Positions 43,740 to 52,385 of a stretch of 64,000 bases of DNA are shown here, one piece after another (position 1 is the stretch's first letter; the number at the start of each line of letters is the position of its first letter). Origin of the DNA: CAVUNY01 sp963768585 (GTDB lineage Bacteria > Chloroflexota > Anaerolineae > Anaerolineales > Anaerolineaceae). Under the pieces are notes generated by a model. That model had not been told where the DNA came from. It was given only the letters and a program-made list of their open reading frames with translations, and made no database searches. The stretch is taken from assembly GCA_963768585.1 (NCBI GenBank), contig CAVYIF010000013.1:1-64000 (forward strand), given 5' to 3'. A program made the position numbers and the translations under genes.

Positions 43740-44246
43740 CTAGGTCGGCTCTGACCGGCGAGGTTGGTATAATAGAACCTCGCGGATTTTCAAGTCTGCA
43801 TTTCTAATTTTCTGGGATAGATCCTGCGCCAGATTGAACATCACCCGATAACCTAATTCGGGATATGAATTGCATAAGTTTAGCAAACGTTCTCTGGAGA
43901 TCTGCAGCAGCACAGTATCACGAGAACCGGCTTTAGCACCTGCTGATCGCACGCCTTCATCCACCAGGGCCACCTCGCCGAATGACTGTCCGCGAAGCAG
44001 ATGTGCAATCATCTCGGGGTGGGTAGAAGCAGTAGGGCTGCGTGAAACCAAACTCGGATTGATATATATATCAACTTGCCCGCTAAAGATAAGGTACAAT
44101 TCTTTTTCGTGGGAGTTTTCGGAAAAAATCAATTCGCCTTCACGATATTGTCTTTCTTCGCAGATACTATCCACCATCTCGAGTTGAGTGGCCGAAAGAT
44201 TGTAAAATAAGTCAGTCTCTTTTAAAAAACTGGTAAATTTTGACAT
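43740..44246 (-). CDS. Cyclic-nucleotide-binding-domain protein
   Basis: A 168-residue stand-alone CNB domain. The nucleotide-binding cassette is recognisable: LYLIFSGQVDIYI, GQSFGEVALVDEG and RSAGAKAGSRDTVLLQISRERL. No helix-turn-helix follows, unlike Crp regulators, so it is not a conventional transcription factor. It may sense cAMP or another nucleotide and act through protein contacts. The start ATG at 44246 has AAGGGA upstream. It diverges from yraN. Confidence 0.8.
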   Translation of the reverse strand: MSKFTSFLKETDLFYNLSATQLEMVDSICEERQYREGELIFSENSHEKELYLIFSGQVDIYINPSLVSRSPTASTHPEMIAHLLRGQSFGEVALVDEGVRSAGAKAGSRDTVLLQISRERLLNLCNSYPELGYRVMFNLAQDLSQKIRNADLKIREVLLYQPRRSEPT

Positions 44247-44316
44247 TGCGGTCCCTTATTTCAGTTAGTTTAGCATGATTTCATTAGAAGTCAAATCACC
44301 ACATTCAAGGATTGGC

Positions 44317-44679
44317 ATGGCGTATAAGCAGCGAATTGGCCAGTGGGGCGAAACGGTGGCGCAAAATTTCCTGGTTGAGAAAGGTCTAATTCCCATATCC
44401 GCTAATCTGCGGACTCAATATGGGGAAATTGACCTGATCATGAAAGATGGCAATACGATCGTTTTTATTGAAGTAAAAACCCGCACAAACAATAAATTTG
44501 GATTGCCCGAAGGCGGCATTACCCCGCGAAAACAGCTTCATATCAAACAGTCTGCAGCGTTTTTGATGATGGAGCATCCAGATTGGGGAGAAAACTGGCG
44601 CATTGATGTTCTGGCAATTTCCGGGCGGCCAGGTAATCAGCCGCCAGAAATTCACTGGTTTGAGAATGCAGTTGAATAA
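44317..44679 (+). CDS. UPF0102 / YraN-family endonuclease-like protein
   Basis: A 120-residue protein of the YraN (UPF0102) family, a small PD-(D/E)XK-like fold of unclear role. Family landmarks are RIGQWGETVAQNFLVEKG at the start, the acidic YGEIDLIMKDGNTIVFIEVKTRT core, and LHIKQSAAFLM. The ATG at 44317 has AAGGA 7 nt before it; an earlier ATG at 44275 would add 14 residues. It overlaps miaA by 14 nt. The pairing is seen here; whether it is conserved I cannot say. Confidence 0.9.
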   Translation: MAYKQRIGQWGETVAQNFLVEKGLIPISANLRTQYGEIDLIMKDGNTIVFIEVKTRTNNKFGLPEGGITPRKQLHIKQSAAFLMMEHPDWGENWRIDVLAISGRPGNQPPEIHWFENAVE

Positions 44680-45595
44680 TTTGAAGCTTCCACTGGTGGT
44701 GATCGTTGGGCCGACTGGGGTTGGAAAAACAGAAATATCACTCCAACTGGCACGCCTCTTAAAGGGTGAGATCGTTTCTGCCGACTCGCGCTTATTCTAT
44801 CGTGGCATGGATATCGGTACTGCCAAACCTTCCTTGGAAGAAAGGTCCATCGTTCCGCATCACCTGATCGATGTCACCACACCAGACAAACCCTGGAGTC
44901 TTGCCTTATACCAGCGGGTTGCCAGAGAGACCATCCAGGAGATCCATCAGCGGAATATGCTCCCATTTCTGGTTGGTGGTACGGGGCAATACATACAGGC
45001 TGTGATTGAGGCGTGGGAAATTCCGGCCAAAGCCCCTGATGAAACCTTGCGAAATCTCTTAACGAAAATTGGAACCGGGTTAGGTGCGGGTGAATTTCAC
45101 CACAAACTAAGCCTGATCGATCCGGACGCTGCGGCCCTGATTGAGCCCCAAAATTTGAGACGCTCGGTTCGTGCTTTTGAAGTAATCTTTCTGACTGGGC
45201 AAAAATTTTCTACGCAACGGCGCAAAGGCACAGCCCCTTACCAGGTCTGTAAAATTGGCCTTATCCGGCCAAGGTCTGAACTATACCAGCGGATCGATCG
45301 GCGGATTGATCAAATGATTGAGAATGGTCTGCTGGATGAAGTTAAAGGCCTGCTCGACCAGGGTTATTCAGCCCATTGTGCGGCTTTTTCAGCGATTGGT
45401 TATCGAGAATTGATCCGGGTGATTGAAAAAGAAATTGACCTGGCAGAAGCTGTCTTGTTAATGAAACGGTTTACCCGCCAATTCGTCCGCAGGCAGGCTA
45501 ATTGGTTTAAACCAACCGATCCTGCCATTCACTGGTTTGATCTCACGCAGACAGGCGTTCCCGAAATCAAGGAATTTATCCAGAGCTATTTCTAA
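44666..45595 (+). CDS. miaA: tRNA dimethylallyltransferase
   Basis: A 309-residue enzyme that adds a dimethylallyl group to A37 of tRNAs that read UNN codons. Motifs are VVIVGPTGVGKTEISLQLA (Walker A), ISADSRLFYRGMDIGTAKP (residues typical of MiaA, here VSADSR), PFLVGGTGQYI, and FSAIGYRELI. The dimethylallyl donor comes from the isoprenoid pathway, for which idi lies elsewhere in the window. The start ATG at 44666 is within the end of yraN, so the two are coupled. Confidence 0.96.
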   Translation: MQLNNLKLPLVVIVGPTGVGKTEISLQLARLLKGEIVSADSRLFYRGMDIGTAKPSLEERSIVPHHLIDVTTPDKPWSLALYQRVARETIQEIHQRNMLPFLVGGTGQYIQAVIEAWEIPAKAPDETLRNLLTKIGTGLGAGEFHHKLSLIDPDAAALIEPQNLRRSVRAFEVIFLTGQKFSTQRRKGTAPYQVCKIGLIRPRSELYQRIDRRIDQMIENGLLDEVKGLLDQGYSAHCAAFSAIGYRELIRVIEKEIDLAEAVLLMKRFTRQFVRRQANWFKPTDPAIHWFDLTQTGVPEIKEFIQSYF

Positions 45596-45597
45596 AG

Positions 45598-45631
45598 AAA
45601 AAGGCCGCGAGTTCTGCTCGCGGCCTTTTTT
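45598..45631. terminator. Bidirectional terminator
   Basis: A 9-bp GC-rich stem, GGCCGCGAG/CTCGCGGCC (45603-45625), with a TTCTG loop is flanked by AAAAA on one side and TTTTTT on the other. It serves both miaA (plus) and ftsH (minus), whose stop codon begins at its edge. Confidence 0.92.
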
Positions 45632-47490
45632 CAGTTCAAGGATGGTCTGGGTGTCCCACTTCTCTTCGTAACAGGAGAAGGGAATATTTGTTCAAATTCA
45701 TCACGAGAAAGCGTTTCAACTTCTAACAAGCGCTGTGCAACGGCTTCCAGTTTGTCACGATATTCTTTCAGAATTTCTTTGGCGTTTTGATGGGCCGCCT
45801 GAACCAATGACCGGACTTCCTGGTCGATTTTTTCGGCGACTGCTTCCGAATAATCACGCTGTTCAGAAATTTCGCGTCCCAAGAAGATCATTTCTTCCTT
45901 CTGACCATATACCATGGGGCCAAGCGCTTCGCTCATCCCCAGACGAGTAACCATGGCGCGTGCCATCTGGGTCACACGTTCGATATCATTCGATGCGCCG
46001 GAAGTGATATCATCAAACACCAATTCTTCTGCTGCGCGACCACCTAATAAACCGACCATATCCGCCAGCAACTTCTTGCGGGGCATCAGGGTCTGATCCT
46101 CTTCAGGTAAAGACAGTGTATATCCGGCAGCCATACCGCGGGCGATAATGGATACTTTTTGCACCGGGTTAGCCTCTGGCAGTACATTCATTACAACGGC
46201 ATGCCCAGCTTCGTGATATGCCACAATCCGTTTTTCTTCTGCGTTGATCAAACGGCTCCGCCGCTCTGGACCAGCGATCACTCGTTCGATCGCTTCTTCA
46301 AATTCGGATTGGCCAATCACTTTCTTGTCGCGACGGGCAGCCAGAATGGCTGCTTCGTTCACCAGGTTCTCGAGATCAGCGCCCACAAAACCAGGGCATG
46401 ACCTTGCCAGAGTGCTGAGGTTAATGTCAGGTGCCAGGGGTTTCCCTTTAATGTGGACCTTGAGGATTGCTTCGCGGCCTTTCACATCCGGGCGATCCAG
46501 CACAACTCGCCGGTCAAAGCGGCCAGGCCGTAGTAATGCAGGATCGAGAATATCAGGGCGGTTGGTCGCTGCCATGATAATGATATTCGTGTCGGTATCG
46601 AATCCGTCCATCTCTACCAGCATCTGGTTAAGCGTTTGTTCTCGTTCATCATGGCTGCCACCGAGTCCGGCGCCACGCTGCCGTCCAACCGCATCAATTT
46701 CGTCCACAAAAATGATGCAAGGAGAATGGCGTTTGGCCTGTTCAAACAGGTCACGCACCCGGCTTGCGCCGACACCCACAAACATCTCAACAAACTCTGA
46801 CCCAGAAATTGAAAAGAAAGGCACGCCTGCTTCACCAGAGACAGCTTTTGCTAATAAAGTTTTTCCGGTGCCGGGAGGGCCAACCAATAAAACCCCTTTT
46901 GGTATGCGCGCCCCAAGGGCGATAAATTTCTGTGGTTCGCGCAGGAACTCGACCACTTCCCGCAATTCTTCTTTTGATTCGTCTACCCCCGCCACATCTT
47001 CAAAGGTTACCGTAGGCTGGTCGCCCGTAAACATGCGCGCTCTCGATTTACCGAAGGATAGGGCGGCATTATTGCTGCCTTGAGCCTGGCGGAAAATAAA
47101 GAAGAAGGCACCACCTAACAACAAAAACGGTAAAATGTAGCCTAATGCTGTGATGATTCCAATCCATGGGCTGGGCGGTTTAATTTCAATTTTCACTTGA
47201 TCAGGTTTTAACTGCGCCGGGGTGACACCCAATTGGACCAGCTGTTCTACCAGTGATGTAGTAGGATCTTTTGTAGAAGATTTTTGACTACCGTCATTCA
47301 TGATGATTCGCAGGTTGTTTTCATCCTCAACAATTTTTGTTATGGTACCGTTTTGTATTCCTGCAGAAACTTCATTAATCGTCAATACATCCTGGCTGGA
47401 TCCTTGCGAACTGAAATTGTATACAACCATAGCGATGATTGCTACAAACAGAAGCAGGTATATGATATAGGATTGATTTCTAGAACTCAC
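45631..47490 (-). CDS. ftsH: ATP-dependent zinc metalloprotease FtsH
   Basis: A 619-residue membrane protease that extracts and degrades membrane and cytosolic proteins. Two membrane helices flank a small external domain (YIIYLLLFVAIIAMVVY near the N terminus; GIITALGYILPFLLLGGAFFFIF at about 113-135). The AAA domain has Walker A GPPGTGKTLLAK, Walker B CIIFVDEID and the second region of homology. The zinc motif HEAGH (VAYHEAGHAVV, about residue 430) and the downstream acidic ligand complete the active site. The start is a GTG at 47490 with TTGGAGGTTGA upstream. Confidence 0.97.
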   Translation of the reverse strand: MSSRNQSYIIYLLLFVAIIAMVVYNFSSQGSSQDVLTINEVSAGIQNGTITKIVEDENNLRIIMNDGSQKSSTKDPTTSLVEQLVQLGVTPAQLKPDQVKIEIKPPSPWIGIITALGYILPFLLLGGAFFFIFRQAQGSNNAALSFGKSRARMFTGDQPTVTFEDVAGVDESKEELREVVEFLREPQKFIALGARIPKGVLLVGPPGTGKTLLAKAVSGEAGVPFFSISGSEFVEMFVGVGASRVRDLFEQAKRHSPCIIFVDEIDAVGRQRGAGLGGSHDEREQTLNQMLVEMDGFDTDTNIIIMAATNRPDILDPALLRPGRFDRRVVLDRPDVKGREAILKVHIKGKPLAPDINLSTLARSCPGFVGADLENLVNEAAILAARRDKKVIGQSEFEEAIERVIAGPERRSRLINAEEKRIVAYHEAGHAVVMNVLPEANPVQKVSIIARGMAAGYTLSLPEEDQTLMPRKKLLADMVGLLGGRAAEELVFDDITSGASNDIERVTQMARAMVTRLGMSEALGPMVYGQKEEMIFLGREISEQRDYSEAVAEKIDQEVRSLVQAAHQNAKEILKEYRDKLEAVAQRLLEVETLSRDEFEQIFPSPVTKRSGTPRPSLN

Positions 47491-47691
47491 TCAACCTCCA
47501 ATATGCTTGCGCTATGCAAGACAGCTGTTCTACTTCAATAGAATTATACCAATCTCATGGTTGTGAAACCAGTTATTGAATAATCTTAGAAAATTATTAA
47601 GAAAACTCTTATATATTTCTACAATAATGTGCTCAAAATGACATTCGTGGGGCAAAATTATAGCACTAAAACCAATGAAAACAGGGTTGGC

Positions 47692-48900
47692 TTATACTTT
47701 ATTGGCCATATGCTTATTTTGATAAGCCTGGCGAATGTGAACGAGATCATGGGTCGCCATAAATCCAGCCAACTCGAATAGAGACGTTGGTCCAAATATT
47801 GCATGCCTGGCTGCACCTTTCCAGCCCTGGTCCGTGAGTTGGTTTAAAAGGTGGCACATCTCTGTACGCACTTCTATAAAGGCACGCAATGCTTCTGGAC
47901 CTGATTGGTCGATATATTTTCGTTCATCTGCCCAGGGGTCTGTCACTTCTCCTGGTAAAAATGGGACCTCATTATTGATAATTTTTTGTATACGAAGAAG
48001 ATTTACTTCGCGATCTACATCCCGTAAATGGCATAATATCTCAACCAGAGCCCATTCCTTTCCCTCTGGCTTATAAGTCCATTCTTCGAGTGTAAGATTC
48101 TTGCACAGGGTATCTAATGCGGCAGGGGTTGCTTTGAGCAAAGCTAAAATCGACTGTGTGGTGGCGATTTGCATCGGTTTGGCAAGTCGTGTCGCGGTCT
48201 TTGCTAACCAGGGAAAAACATTTTTTAAGGGCCCCTGTTCTACAGGCGCATCAAGCGTTTCCGGCAGTGAAACGGTGTGGTTGGTCACTAAATAGCCAGA
48301 AATTCCTAATTTTGACGCTGGCAATAGATCATCCTCAAGACTGTCACCAACCATAACCGCAGGTTGGTCAGGGCAGCCTAATAATGCCAGTATCTCGGCG
48401 TAATAGGCCGGGTGAGGTTTCGAAAAATGAAAATCTTCAAACGAGGTGATTAATTTGAATGGAGTCGATTCAGAAAATCCTGCCCAGCTTAAGCGCTTTT
48501 GAATGGCTATTTTTGGAAATATTGGGTTAGTAGCAACAACAACATCCCAATTTTCTGAAAACGCCTGCTGAATCAATTCAACTGCTTCTGGACGGGGTTG
48601 GGTAAGGTACCCAAGATCACCGAACTCATTCATATAAAACCGGTAAAGATCGGATACCATGGAGGCTTTTTCTACACCTAAAGATGGATAGAAAACCTGG
48701 TCAAATGCCTGCTCAAGGGTGAATTCTGGTAAATCTTTGCGAATCATTACTTGTGTAGCTGCCATAAGCAGCTTTACAAATTCCTCTCTTGACCAGCGCG
48801 GAAAATTCTTGCTTAACGAATTAAGGTATACCGGCAGGAAATCCGCCATCTCGTTAACCAGGAGTGTATTATCTAGATCCACCAATAATGTAAGTTTCAT
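47692..48900 (-). CDS. HAD-family phosphatase fused to a DinB-like domain
   Basis: A 402-residue fusion. Residues 1 to about 215 form a haloacid dehalogenase-like hydrolase with DLDNTLL (motif I), ATNPIF (motif II), SKPHP (motif III) and VGDSLEDDLL (motif IV). Residues about 245-400 form a DinB/DUF664-type four-helix bundle with conserved His in the expected places (EILCHLRDVDRE, FMATHDLVHIRQ), which would bind metal. DinB-like enzymes often act with low-molecular-weight thiols. The 3' partner is a Cys-rich gene overlapping by 4 nt. The substrate is unknown. Confidence 0.8.
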   Translation of the reverse strand: MKLTLLVDLDNTLLVNEMADFLPVYLNSLSKNFPRWSREEFVKLLMAATQVMIRKDLPEFTLEQAFDQVFYPSLGVEKASMVSDLYRFYMNEFGDLGYLTQPRPEAVELIQQAFSENWDVVVATNPIFPKIAIQKRLSWAGFSESTPFKLITSFEDFHFSKPHPAYYAEILALLGCPDQPAVMVGDSLEDDLLPASKLGISGYLVTNHTVSLPETLDAPVEQGPLKNVFPWLAKTATRLAKPMQIATTQSILALLKATPAALDTLCKNLTLEEWTYKPEGKEWALVEILCHLRDVDREVNLLRIQKIINNEVPFLPGEVTDPWADERKYIDQSGPEALRAFIEVRTEMCHLLNQLTDQGWKGAARHAIFGPTSLFELAGFMATHDLVHIRQAYQNKHMANKV

Positions 48901-49232
48901 TTATCATTCTCGAAAAAAAGGTCAATTTCAGGATGGCAATGCCCACAGCCTATTTCAGGTTCAGATACATTGACCTGGCTTTTAACGCAGTAGGCGCTGA
49001 CTTTGACCCGGCGCTTAAACCTGAGAAACTGGCGGGTAACCTCGCCGTGCAGAACAAGATTAGGACATGCATTTGCTTGAATTATTGATGGCACTGGGCA
49101 AGTATTGCATAATTCCGGTTTCCAGTTTTGAGGAGGTGGGGCGTTTCCTATTAGCCTGCATTCTTCTTCATTTCGGCCGCGGAAATAATTTCCATAAAAA
49201 TATTTGCACTCAAAACCCGCTGGTGTTCGCAT
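48897..49232 (-). CDS. Cysteine-rich hypothetical protein
   Basis: A 111-residue protein I do not recognise. Eight or so cysteines are spread as FECKYFYG, EEECRLIG, LCNTCPVP, NACPNLVL, SAYCVKSQ and GCGHCHPE, so it may bind zinc or iron-sulfur. The start ATG at 49232 lacks a strong ribosome site nearby (AAAGGG lies about 15-20 nt upstream). The stop overlaps the HAD-DinB start by 4 nt. The two are thus translationally linked, and a role together is an inference. Confidence 0.6.
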   Translation of the reverse strand: MRTPAGFECKYFYGNYFRGRNEEECRLIGNAPPPQNWKPELCNTCPVPSIIQANACPNLVLHGEVTRQFLRFKRRVKVSAYCVKSQVNVSEPEIGCGHCHPEIDLFFENDK

Positions 49233-49307
49233 GTGAAACAGTTTTCCCTTTAAGAATTTATCCCCATTTCGGGGACAGATGAATTTTTTTGTCTGGCCAT
49301 GAACAGA

Positions 49308-49871
49308 TTAATCGTTTACTCTGGTGACATAAGATCCGTCTCGGGTGTCGACGCGGATAGTATTACCTTCAGAAACAAAAAGCGGCACGGAGACTTCTGC
49401 GCCAGTTTCAACTTTAACTCGCTTATTAACTCCGGTTGCTGTATCGCCTTTAACAGCGGCTTCAGCATAAATGACTTTTAAATCTACGGTAGTGGGTAAC
49501 TCGATATCGATTGGTTCGTTGTTGTAAAGAGTGAGTTTTACTTCCATGCCTTCTTTAAGGTAACCAGCAACATCACCAATGATTTCCTGGCGAATGGCAG
49601 GCTGTTCAAAAGTCTCTGTGTCCATGAAATAATACAGGTTGTTATCCTGGTATAGATATTGGACGGTGTGGTAATCCAGACGAACGTCTTGCACCCGATC
49701 ACCGGACTGAAACGTTTTTTCAAGCGTAGTGCCTGTTCGTAAATCACGTGCTTTAATCCGGATCGTAGCATTGCCGCGTCCGGGCTTATTATGGTGGTAA
49801 TCTAATACTTTGAACAAGCTTCCATCGTACTCGAAAGTCACACCCTTACGCATTTCATTAACATCGATCAT
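49308..49871 (-). CDS. efp: Elongation factor P
   Basis: A 187-residue EF-P that rescues ribosomes stalled at proline runs. N-terminal KOW-like and two OB-fold domains are visible: VFKVLDYHH region (KVLDYHHNKPG), FMDTETFEQ, and GAEVSVPLFVSEGNTIRVDTRDGSYV at the end (about residues 160-185, shown in parts). The loop-tip residue, normally lysine, is arginine here: KPGRGNA. Arg at this place is the rhamnosylation type known with EarP in Pseudomonas; earP is not in the window. The start ATG at 49871 has GAGG 9 nt upstream. Confidence 0.95.
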   Translation of the reverse strand: MIDVNEMRKGVTFEYDGSLFKVLDYHHNKPGRGNATIRIKARDLRTGTTLEKTFQSGDRVQDVRLDYHTVQYLYQDNNLYYFMDTETFEQPAIRQEIIGDVAGYLKEGMEVKLTLYNNEPIDIELPTTVDLKVIYAEAAVKGDTATGVNKRVKVETGAEVSVPLFVSEGNTIRVDTRDGSYVTRVND

Positions 49872-49954
49872 AAATTCAAACCTCACTCATGTATAAATTA
49901 AACAGACAGATTATAGCCCAGGCAGAGGTTCGTGACAAGGTGCACTTGATTTAT

Positions 49955-50000
49955 CAAAATAATACCGGCCAGAAGCTAGCTTCTGGCCGGTATTATTTTG
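49955..50000. terminator. 46-bp perfect palindrome, likely hpf terminator
   Basis: Arms 49955-49977 and 49978-50000 are exact reverse complements with no spacer (centre AGCT/AGCT). The GC-rich core ACCGGCCAGAAGC is flanked by CAAAATAAT/ATTATTTTG. It lies 13 nt after the hpf stop on the minus strand. Confidence 0.8.
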
Positions 50001-50012
50001 GATATGAGGAGA

Positions 50013-50576
50013 TTATCCGATCTCAGGTTCGATAATCCCATAGGTGCCGTCACGCCGGCGATAGATCACATTTATTTTGTTTGAATTGGCATTATAAAAC
50101 ACAAAGAAGTGTTCCTGCCCTAAAAGATTCATTTCCTCGACGGCTTCCATTTCATCCATCGGCGTCAGGGTGAACTGCTTTCTACGGGCAATGACCGGCG
50201 TGGTTTCAACATCTTCAGGCAACTCGAGACCTTGTGCCACTTCAGACGCTGGGGTTCCGTCCCCTCGCCCTCGCTGCCGTTTTCCTTTGAAGCGTTCAAT
50301 TTGCCGTTGAATTTTCACGAGCGATGCGTCGATCGCGGTAAAAAGATCATCGGCGCCCTCTTCAGAGCGGAGGGTATACCCTTTGCCGTGTAAAGTGATT
50401 TGAGCTACGTGCCGGTCAGCCGCATTTCGAGCAGACTTATTAAAAGCCAGATCAACGCGTGTTTCTTCAATATCTGGGAGGAATCGGTCAAGTTTGGAAA
50501 CCTTTTTCGTCACATATTCGTTGATTCGGTCTGTTGCTTCAATACTTCTGGTGTAAATATCTACTTTTAGCGCCAT
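50013..50576 (-). CDS. hpf: Ribosome hibernation promoting factor, long form
   Basis: A 187-residue long-form HPF, which dimerises ribosomes in stationary phase. The N-terminal YfiA-like domain has DRINEYVTKKVSKLDRFLPDIEE and TLHGKGYTLRSEE. The C-terminal dimerisation domain has LTPMDEMEAVEEMNLLGQEHFFVFYNA and ends with DGTYGIIEPEIG. A strong ribosome site (TAGGAGG) precedes the ATG. It lies downstream of the Tad-comF operon. Confidence 0.95.
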   Translation of the reverse strand: MALKVDIYTRSIEATDRINEYVTKKVSKLDRFLPDIEETRVDLAFNKSARNAADRHVAQITLHGKGYTLRSEEGADDLFTAIDASLVKIQRQIERFKGKRQRGRGDGTPASEVAQGLELPEDVETTPVIARRKQFTLTPMDEMEAVEEMNLLGQEHFFVFYNANSNKINVIYRRRDGTYGIIEPEIG

Positions 50577-50622
50577 AGTACCTCCTATTGGGGATGTGTT
50601 AGTTCAGGTATCCATTCATCTG

Positions 50623-51396
50623 TCAGATGGATGCCTGGGACGCAATCGGTAAATCATCCTGCAAAATCGATTTTGCCAATGTTAAACAGTACACTTGCTT
50701 TGCCCCGCCATCGAGCAGAGATTGAGCGCAAGAATTGAGGGTTGCGCCTGTAGTTGTGACATCATCAACGATTAAAACCGCCTTATTTTTCACCAGCGAC
50801 GATCTGGCAATAAATGCTCCACGAACGTTTTCCTGGCGTAATGCGGCCGATAATCCGACTTGAGATGCGGTCTCTCTTGCGCGGTCAATTGCTCTCGGTT
50901 GGAAAGGTACATTTGTTGCCAAAGATAATGGCAAGGCAAGTAAGTTTGATTGATTATATCCTCTTTGTTTGCGCCGTTTCAAGCCCAGGGGGACCGCAGT
51001 TATTAAATCAATTTTCCAACCTGAAACGGAGTAAAGATCAATCAGATGTTTCGCCAGCACTTCAGCCAACCCGATATCGTTTTGATATTTTAATCGATGG
51101 ATAGCTTCGCGCAATGGCCCATGATATTGCCCCCAACTCCGGCTGGCTTTAAAAGGGGGCAAATTAATCTGGCAATCCTTACATAAAAGACCGTGCGGCT
51201 CAATTGAGCCGCAACGGGGGCAAATCTGATCTTTTAATGTAGTCACCTTGTTCTGGCAAGTCTGACACCACCGGGTACCATTTTTTCCGCACCCGCCGCA
51301 AACGGGGGGGTACAACCAATCGACGCTGATCCAAAATGCATGGTACAACCAGTAGCGCGTGGTCATTTTCACTGGCAATGCAGCCAATCTGCTCAT
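50623..51396 (-). CDS. comF: ComF-family phosphoribosyltransferase-like protein
   Basis: A 257-residue ComF protein, linked to DNA uptake in competent bacteria. The N-terminal zinc fingers are visible (VCGGCGK, WCQTCQ, ICPRCGS, LLCKDCQ). The PRTase fold has AVPLGLKRRKQRGYNQSNLLA and the VLIVDDVTTTGATLNSCA phosphate-binding loop. The start at 51396 is used; the ATG at 51366 is an alternative. It lies 17 nt from tadC, so it is in the Tad operon. Confidence 0.93.
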   Translation of the reverse strand: MSRLAALPVKMTTRYWLYHAFWISVDWLYPPVCGGCGKNGTRWCQTCQNKVTTLKDQICPRCGSIEPHGLLCKDCQINLPPFKASRSWGQYHGPLREAIHRLKYQNDIGLAEVLAKHLIDLYSVSGWKIDLITAVPLGLKRRKQRGYNQSNLLALPLSLATNVPFQPRAIDRARETASQVGLSAALRQENVRGAFIARSSLVKNKAVLIVDDVTTTGATLNSCAQSLLDGGAKQVYCLTLAKSILQDDLPIASQASI

Positions 51397-51413
51397 CCTT
51401 TTGCAGGTTATTC

Positions 51414-52367
51414 TTAAATTCCAAACATTGCGCCAAGTCCGGAATTAAGCAGGCGAAGAGCAGCCGGGGTCATCAGAACGATGCCTAATGAGGGGAAAAT
51501 TAACAGGGTCATCGGAATCAACATTTTTAGCGGGGCCTTATGCGCTTCCTCTTCAGCGTACTGTCTGCGTTTCATGCGCATCTGGTCGGCTTGAATATGC
51601 AGGACCTTTGCCATAGATACACCGAGTTGTTCGCTTTGAATGATTGCCGCGACGAAACTGGTCATTTCTGGAATGCCGATGCGTTCGGCCATATCTCGCA
51701 TCGCCTCTCGCCTGAGCTTGCCTAACTGAACTTCTTGAATTACCCGCGCAAAAGCCATTGATAATTCAGTTTGCCATTTCTCGCTGACTTTTGCCATGGC
51801 AGCGTCAAACCCAAGACCTGCTTCCACACAAATTGTAAGTAAATCCAAGGCATCTGGCATTGCCTTACGGATACCCTTCTGACGCCGGGCAATTTTGCTT
51901 CCCAGCCAGAGTTGAGGAAAGTAGAACCCGAGCAGGCCAAATCCTAGCGCATACAGCATGGCCTCCGATAAAGGAGCTGGACTTTCTTTCAAGCGGAAAA
52001 CTGCTAGAATTAAACCGCCAAAACCAAGCGCGCCAAAAAATTGTAAAGATAGGAATAAGGTTGGGTCCAGTTGGGAGGGGCTGCCCGCCAATTCAAGCTT
52101 ACGTGAAATGGATACCAATGCGTTTTGAGGCGTGAAACGGATGGCCAACTCTCCCAATAAGCGCGCCAAAGGATAAATAACCCGTTCGGAGAACGGTTGA
52201 GAAAGCTCAAGCTGTTCAAGGTTTATTTGCTCGCCTTTTTGGCTGAGCTCTTCCAAGCGAGATTGTAAAATGCTGTCATCATTTTTCATCGGATTTTTAA
52301 ATCCGATGATCACCAGGACGATGGCGCCTACTACAATCAATACACCAACAATTAATATCGGAACCAT
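51414..52367 (-). CDS. tadC: Tad pilus inner-membrane protein TadC (GspF/T2SF family)
   Basis: A 317-residue platform protein of the Tad/Flp pilus. The T2SF core reads KAMPDALDLLTICVEAGLGFDAAMAKV, followed by MRDMAERIGIPEMTSFVAAIIQSEQLGVSMAKVLH. Membrane helices flank this at both ends (ILIVGVLIVVGAIVLVIIGF; LIPMTLLIFPSLGIVLM). It lies 18 nt after tadB. The pair of TadB and TadC is the usual Tad feature. Confidence 0.92.
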   Translation of the reverse strand: MVPILIVGVLIVVGAIVLVIIGFKNPMKNDDSILQSRLEELSQKGEQINLEQLELSQPFSERVIYPLARLLGELAIRFTPQNALVSISRKLELAGSPSQLDPTLFLSLQFFGALGFGGLILAVFRLKESPAPLSEAMLYALGFGLLGFYFPQLWLGSKIARRQKGIRKAMPDALDLLTICVEAGLGFDAAMAKVSEKWQTELSMAFARVIQEVQLGKLRREAMRDMAERIGIPEMTSFVAAIIQSEQLGVSMAKVLHIQADQMRMKRRQYAEEEAHKAPLKMLIPMTLLIFPSLGIVLMTPAALRLLNSGLGAMFGI

Positions 52368-52385
52368 AACATCCTCCTTGCCCAG

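Noticed and set aside
46244..47083. Plus-strand frame of 279 residues opposite ftsH
   Set aside because: Shadow of a highly conserved gene; rich in Ser/Arg/Thr as expected for a reverse frame.
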